Assembly: GCA_963924555.1 (NCBI GenBank)
Contig: OZ004587.1
Location: 7,456,075-7,520,074 of the forward strand
Length of the DNA stretch: 64,000 nucleotides
Reading direction: 5' to 3'
Origin: Crambe crambe
Lineage: Eukaryota > Porifera > Demospongiae > Poecilosclerida > Crambeidae
Shown here: piece by piece, positions 61,243-64,000 of the stretch
Position numbering within the stretch: position 1 is the first letter of the stretch
Layout of the letters: each line of letters starts with the position of its first letter
Notes under the pieces: model-generated
Told to the model about the DNA's origin: nothing
The model's input: the letters and a program-made list of their open reading frames with translations, nothing else
The model's database searches: none
Position numbers and translations under genes: made by a program

Positions 61243-63927
61243 ATGGCTGCAGTTAAGTTTTCCCTTGGTGAGTGTTTCAACTCATATGACGAGTTTGAGA
61301 AGAAGCTTGAATCGTATGAAGCATCCACATCAACCAAATATTGGAGAAGAGACAGTAGGACAGTTGAGGCAGCTAGAAAACGAGTCAACCGACCAATTGC
61401 TGATAAACTGAAGTACTACGAGCTCTTATACCGTTGTATCCATGGAGGAAGGAAATTCAAAGCAAGAGGAGATGGGAAGCGTGCCACGTCGTAAGCAGCT
61501 TTAGCTAGTTAAATTAGTTTTGAAAGACTCTAGTTAGCTAGCTACTCTGGGTTGTGTGTGATAAGCACTACTTCCAAGAACACTGTAGATGTGCTTACAA
61601 GTATGTTAATTCAATGCCCATATCCACTGCCTTGTGATCTGAGTTCTTATATCTTCAGAACTTTCAGAAAGGATTGTCCAGCAGCAATAACATTACGTGC
61701 ATCTTATGAAGGCACGGCTTTAGTAGTGAGAGTTTTCAATGAAGAACATAACCACGAGATCAGCCAGGTAATTTGCACATAATTTTTACCCATGGTTTGA
61801 TTCAAGATCTTTTCTTGTATAGGAATTGTATAAGCAATTACCTCAACAACGAAAGCTCTCTCCTGAAATGAGACAAGAAGCTGAAAAATTGTTTCTGCTA
61901 AAGGCAAACAAAAAGATGGTTAAAGATAAATTGGCAGGAATGAGTGGAAAAGTAATTTTATTAAAAGATCTTTCTAATCTGAGTACGAAGATGAAATCTA
62001 GCCAAACAAGAAATGATTTGGATGCTGCAGTGAACCAACTAATTGAAAAACATGGTAAGCTATGATTATAGGTTTAGTAATGGGATCCTTGGTATGCATA
62101 TCGATAGCTAACTATAATAAGATCTACCATACTGGAAATCAAACTTAGTAATTGTATCTTATAGGGGCATGTGTTGAAGTTTTGGTTAATGATGATAAAG
62201 TCTTGCAAGGAATCTATTTTCAGGATGAACATATGAAGCAGATTTTTAAAGCATATCCTGAAGTATTATGCATTGATGCCACTTATAAACTCCTTGAGCT
62301 TCGCTTTCCCTTATATGTGATGCTTATCGAGGATGGAAATGGGCAGAGTGAGATTGTTGCAGCTTTTCTATTGCTTGAAGAGACAGAAAGTTCTCTGTCA
62401 AAAGTTATTGATATCTTCAAAAGCTATAATCCCTCATGGGAGTATGTTCGTGTGATCATGACAGATAAAGACATCACAGAACGGGATGTCTTGAAAACCA
62501 GTTTGCCTAAAGCGGAGCTCCTAATTTGCCTTTTTCACACAATGAGGACACTCAGGCGAGAAATAGCGGTAGAAAAAATGGGGATAACTACTGGTCAGAG
62601 AAGTATGTGTCTAGAAATGTTGCAACAAATGGCGTACTCTACAAGTGAAGATAAATATTTTGAGTTATATACTCGTTTTAAAGAGTGTGTTCCACACACT
62701 GTGCTCTCTTACTTTGATCAACAGTGGCATCCAATTTGGAAACAGTGGACCCTTGGTATGAAGCACTGTACTGGGAATTTCTTAAATGGGACAAATAACA
62801 GAGTTGAATCGTTGAATGCCAAGCTGAAGTCAGTGATATCTCACCATTCTTCACTAGAAGAATTTGTGGATTGATTTTAAGAGTGTTGCGGTCGGAACGG
62901 GACCACAAAGCTGGCCTAGCTGTTCAAAAAGTTCCAGTTGTCTTTCATAGTTCCACAGATCCTGCCTCTGCTAGTTATATTCGATTTCTCACTCCATATG
63001 CCTACAAGTATGTTGCACAACAAATGCAGCTGAAAGAAAGAGTGAAACTTCCTGCAGATAATTTGTGTGATCAGTTTTATCTTACCATAAGTGAAGGTTT
63101 GATGACAGTAACAAGTTCAGCCTGCCAATGTGGATTTTGGCAATCTATGAGGCTACCTTGTCGACATATTTTAGCTGTGCGGGAAAGCCTTGGTGTAAAT
63201 TTGTTTGATGAGGCATTGTGTGATGGAAGATGGTCAATGGAGTACTACAAGGCAAACCAACGTATTTTTTTGTCACCTCAAGAAGGAACTTCATCTCAAG
63301 TGTCTGTTATAAGTGTTCCAGCTCCTAAGAAGAGAATATTATCACAGGTAACTTTCTGCATTTTCTCCCTATAATTATAAATATAACACCTTCATTGTTC
63401 AGTTTGAAAAGTTTCACAAAGTGTCCAAGGTTACCACTAAATTAGCATCACTAGCTTCTGAGGAATCTGGATCTGGGTTTCACAAAAGGTTCAATCTCCT
63501 AGAACAGCTGGTATCGGAATGGGGAAATGAGAAATGTGTGTCTCTGTGTGATGGTGAGTAATATAAGCTGTATCTTTGCTATAATATGGATTTCTAGAAA
63601 TAACTGGCTCTGACGATTCTGATGATGAATCAGAAATTGACCAGACAGATACCACAATTCAGAGTAAGTGATGCAACTGATGACATTAGCTATAATAACT
63701 GAGCCACAAACTGTTTCTTATTGATTATTTAAATTTTTGATTTGCAGTACCACCCCCTCCAGCTTCATCATATCCACTCCAATCTACTCTATCCCACTTG
63801 CCTTTAGTTTCATCAAATGCTCCATCCCAGTCTTCAACCTTTGCTTCAGTTTCATCGAATGCTCCATCCCAGTCTTCAACCTTGCCTTCCCACCCACCCC
63901 TGTCTTCTATATCAAACACTCTATCAG
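61243..63927 (+). pseudogene. MULE-derived transposase-like SWIM zinc-finger protein (ZSWIM1/3-like), one frameshift, partial
   Basis: Seven exons seen: 61243-61490, 61659-61767, 61823-62054, 62165-63347, 63403-63553, 63598-63663 and 63748-63927, continuing past the window end. An N-terminal FAR1-type DNA-binding segment (CPAAITLRAS, then FNEEHNHEIS) precedes a MULE transposase core with CIDATYKLLELRFPLYVML and IMTDKDITERDVL (two catalytic Asp). A SWIM finger ACQCGFWQSMRLPCRHILAV follows, then a Ser/Pro-rich tail with a repeated SSNAPSQSST. One base is missing near 62870-62876: frame is lost after EEFV and regained just beyond. Restoring one base makes the phase of that exon agree with its neighbours. 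Six introns argue against a freshly mobile element. Either a domesticated host gene with a sequencing or assembly error, or a dying copy. No terminal repeats identified. Confidence 0.75.
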
Positions 63928-64000
63928 GTATAGTTGTTTTGCAGGAGAGTGTGCATTATATGGAATTATTTACTGTTTTTGTTCTCTCTCCTGGAAAGAA

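Overview
This is a window of an animal nuclear genome that is AT-rich, full of introns and full of small transposons. My best guess is a demosponge. The basis is a set of animal-type genes (CSDE1/Unr, NME5, HMG20A, CDC42SE, a GT14 glycosyltransferase, enolase), short introns with GT-AG ends, and a CARD-containing gene with repeated domains of a style I associate with sponges. The species is inference, not read from a marker. No tRNA gene, rRNA gene or CRISPR array was recognised.

Layout. 1-4 kb holds a decayed partial copy of the 3' end of CSDE1. 4.1-4.95 kb is a truncated Ty3/gypsy integrase fragment, and 4.98-5.13 kb a large palindrome. 6.9-10.2 kb is a three-level nest of terminal-inverted-repeat (TIR) elements of one family. 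10.56-11.96 kb is a single-exon GT14 glycosyltransferase (+). 12.36-13.75 kb is another TIR element. CSDE1 (-) runs from 27.1 down to 14.7 kb in 24 coding exons and shares an upstream region with NME5 (+, 27.9-29.2 kb). A TBC-domain Rab-GAP (+, 30.0-35.2 kb) follows. A single-exon seven-helix receptor (-, 36.0-37.2 kb) is divergent from HMG20A (+, 37.7-40.8 kb). A CDC42SE gene (-, 41.4-48.1 kb, five exons) is divergent from enolase (+, 48.7-50.6 kb). A CARD gene (-, 51.6-60.5 kb) has three tandemly duplicated exons and an intact-ended DNA transposon inside one intron (54.86-57.52 kb). It is divergent from an intron-rich MULE/SWIM (ZSWIM-like) gene (+, 61.2 kb to past the window end) that carries one frameshift.

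For the multi-exon genes I joined exons by hand, requiring GT-AG ends and matching phase. The coding totals come out divisible by three: CSDE1 908 aa, NME5 207, TBC 532, HMG20A 346, CDC42SE 100, enolase 435, CARD gene 930. These are models, not transcript evidence.

Themes. Genes sit mostly as divergent pairs sharing 0.5-0.8 kb promoters, with convergent 3' ends. Nearly all long CT microsatellites lie on the sense strand of introns, and most are fused to a 3' splice site. The most interesting parts are the CARD gene with its duplicated helical-domain exons, the undescribed TIR family with 7-bp target duplications, and the transposon with a HADNC..GQNKN-type protein.
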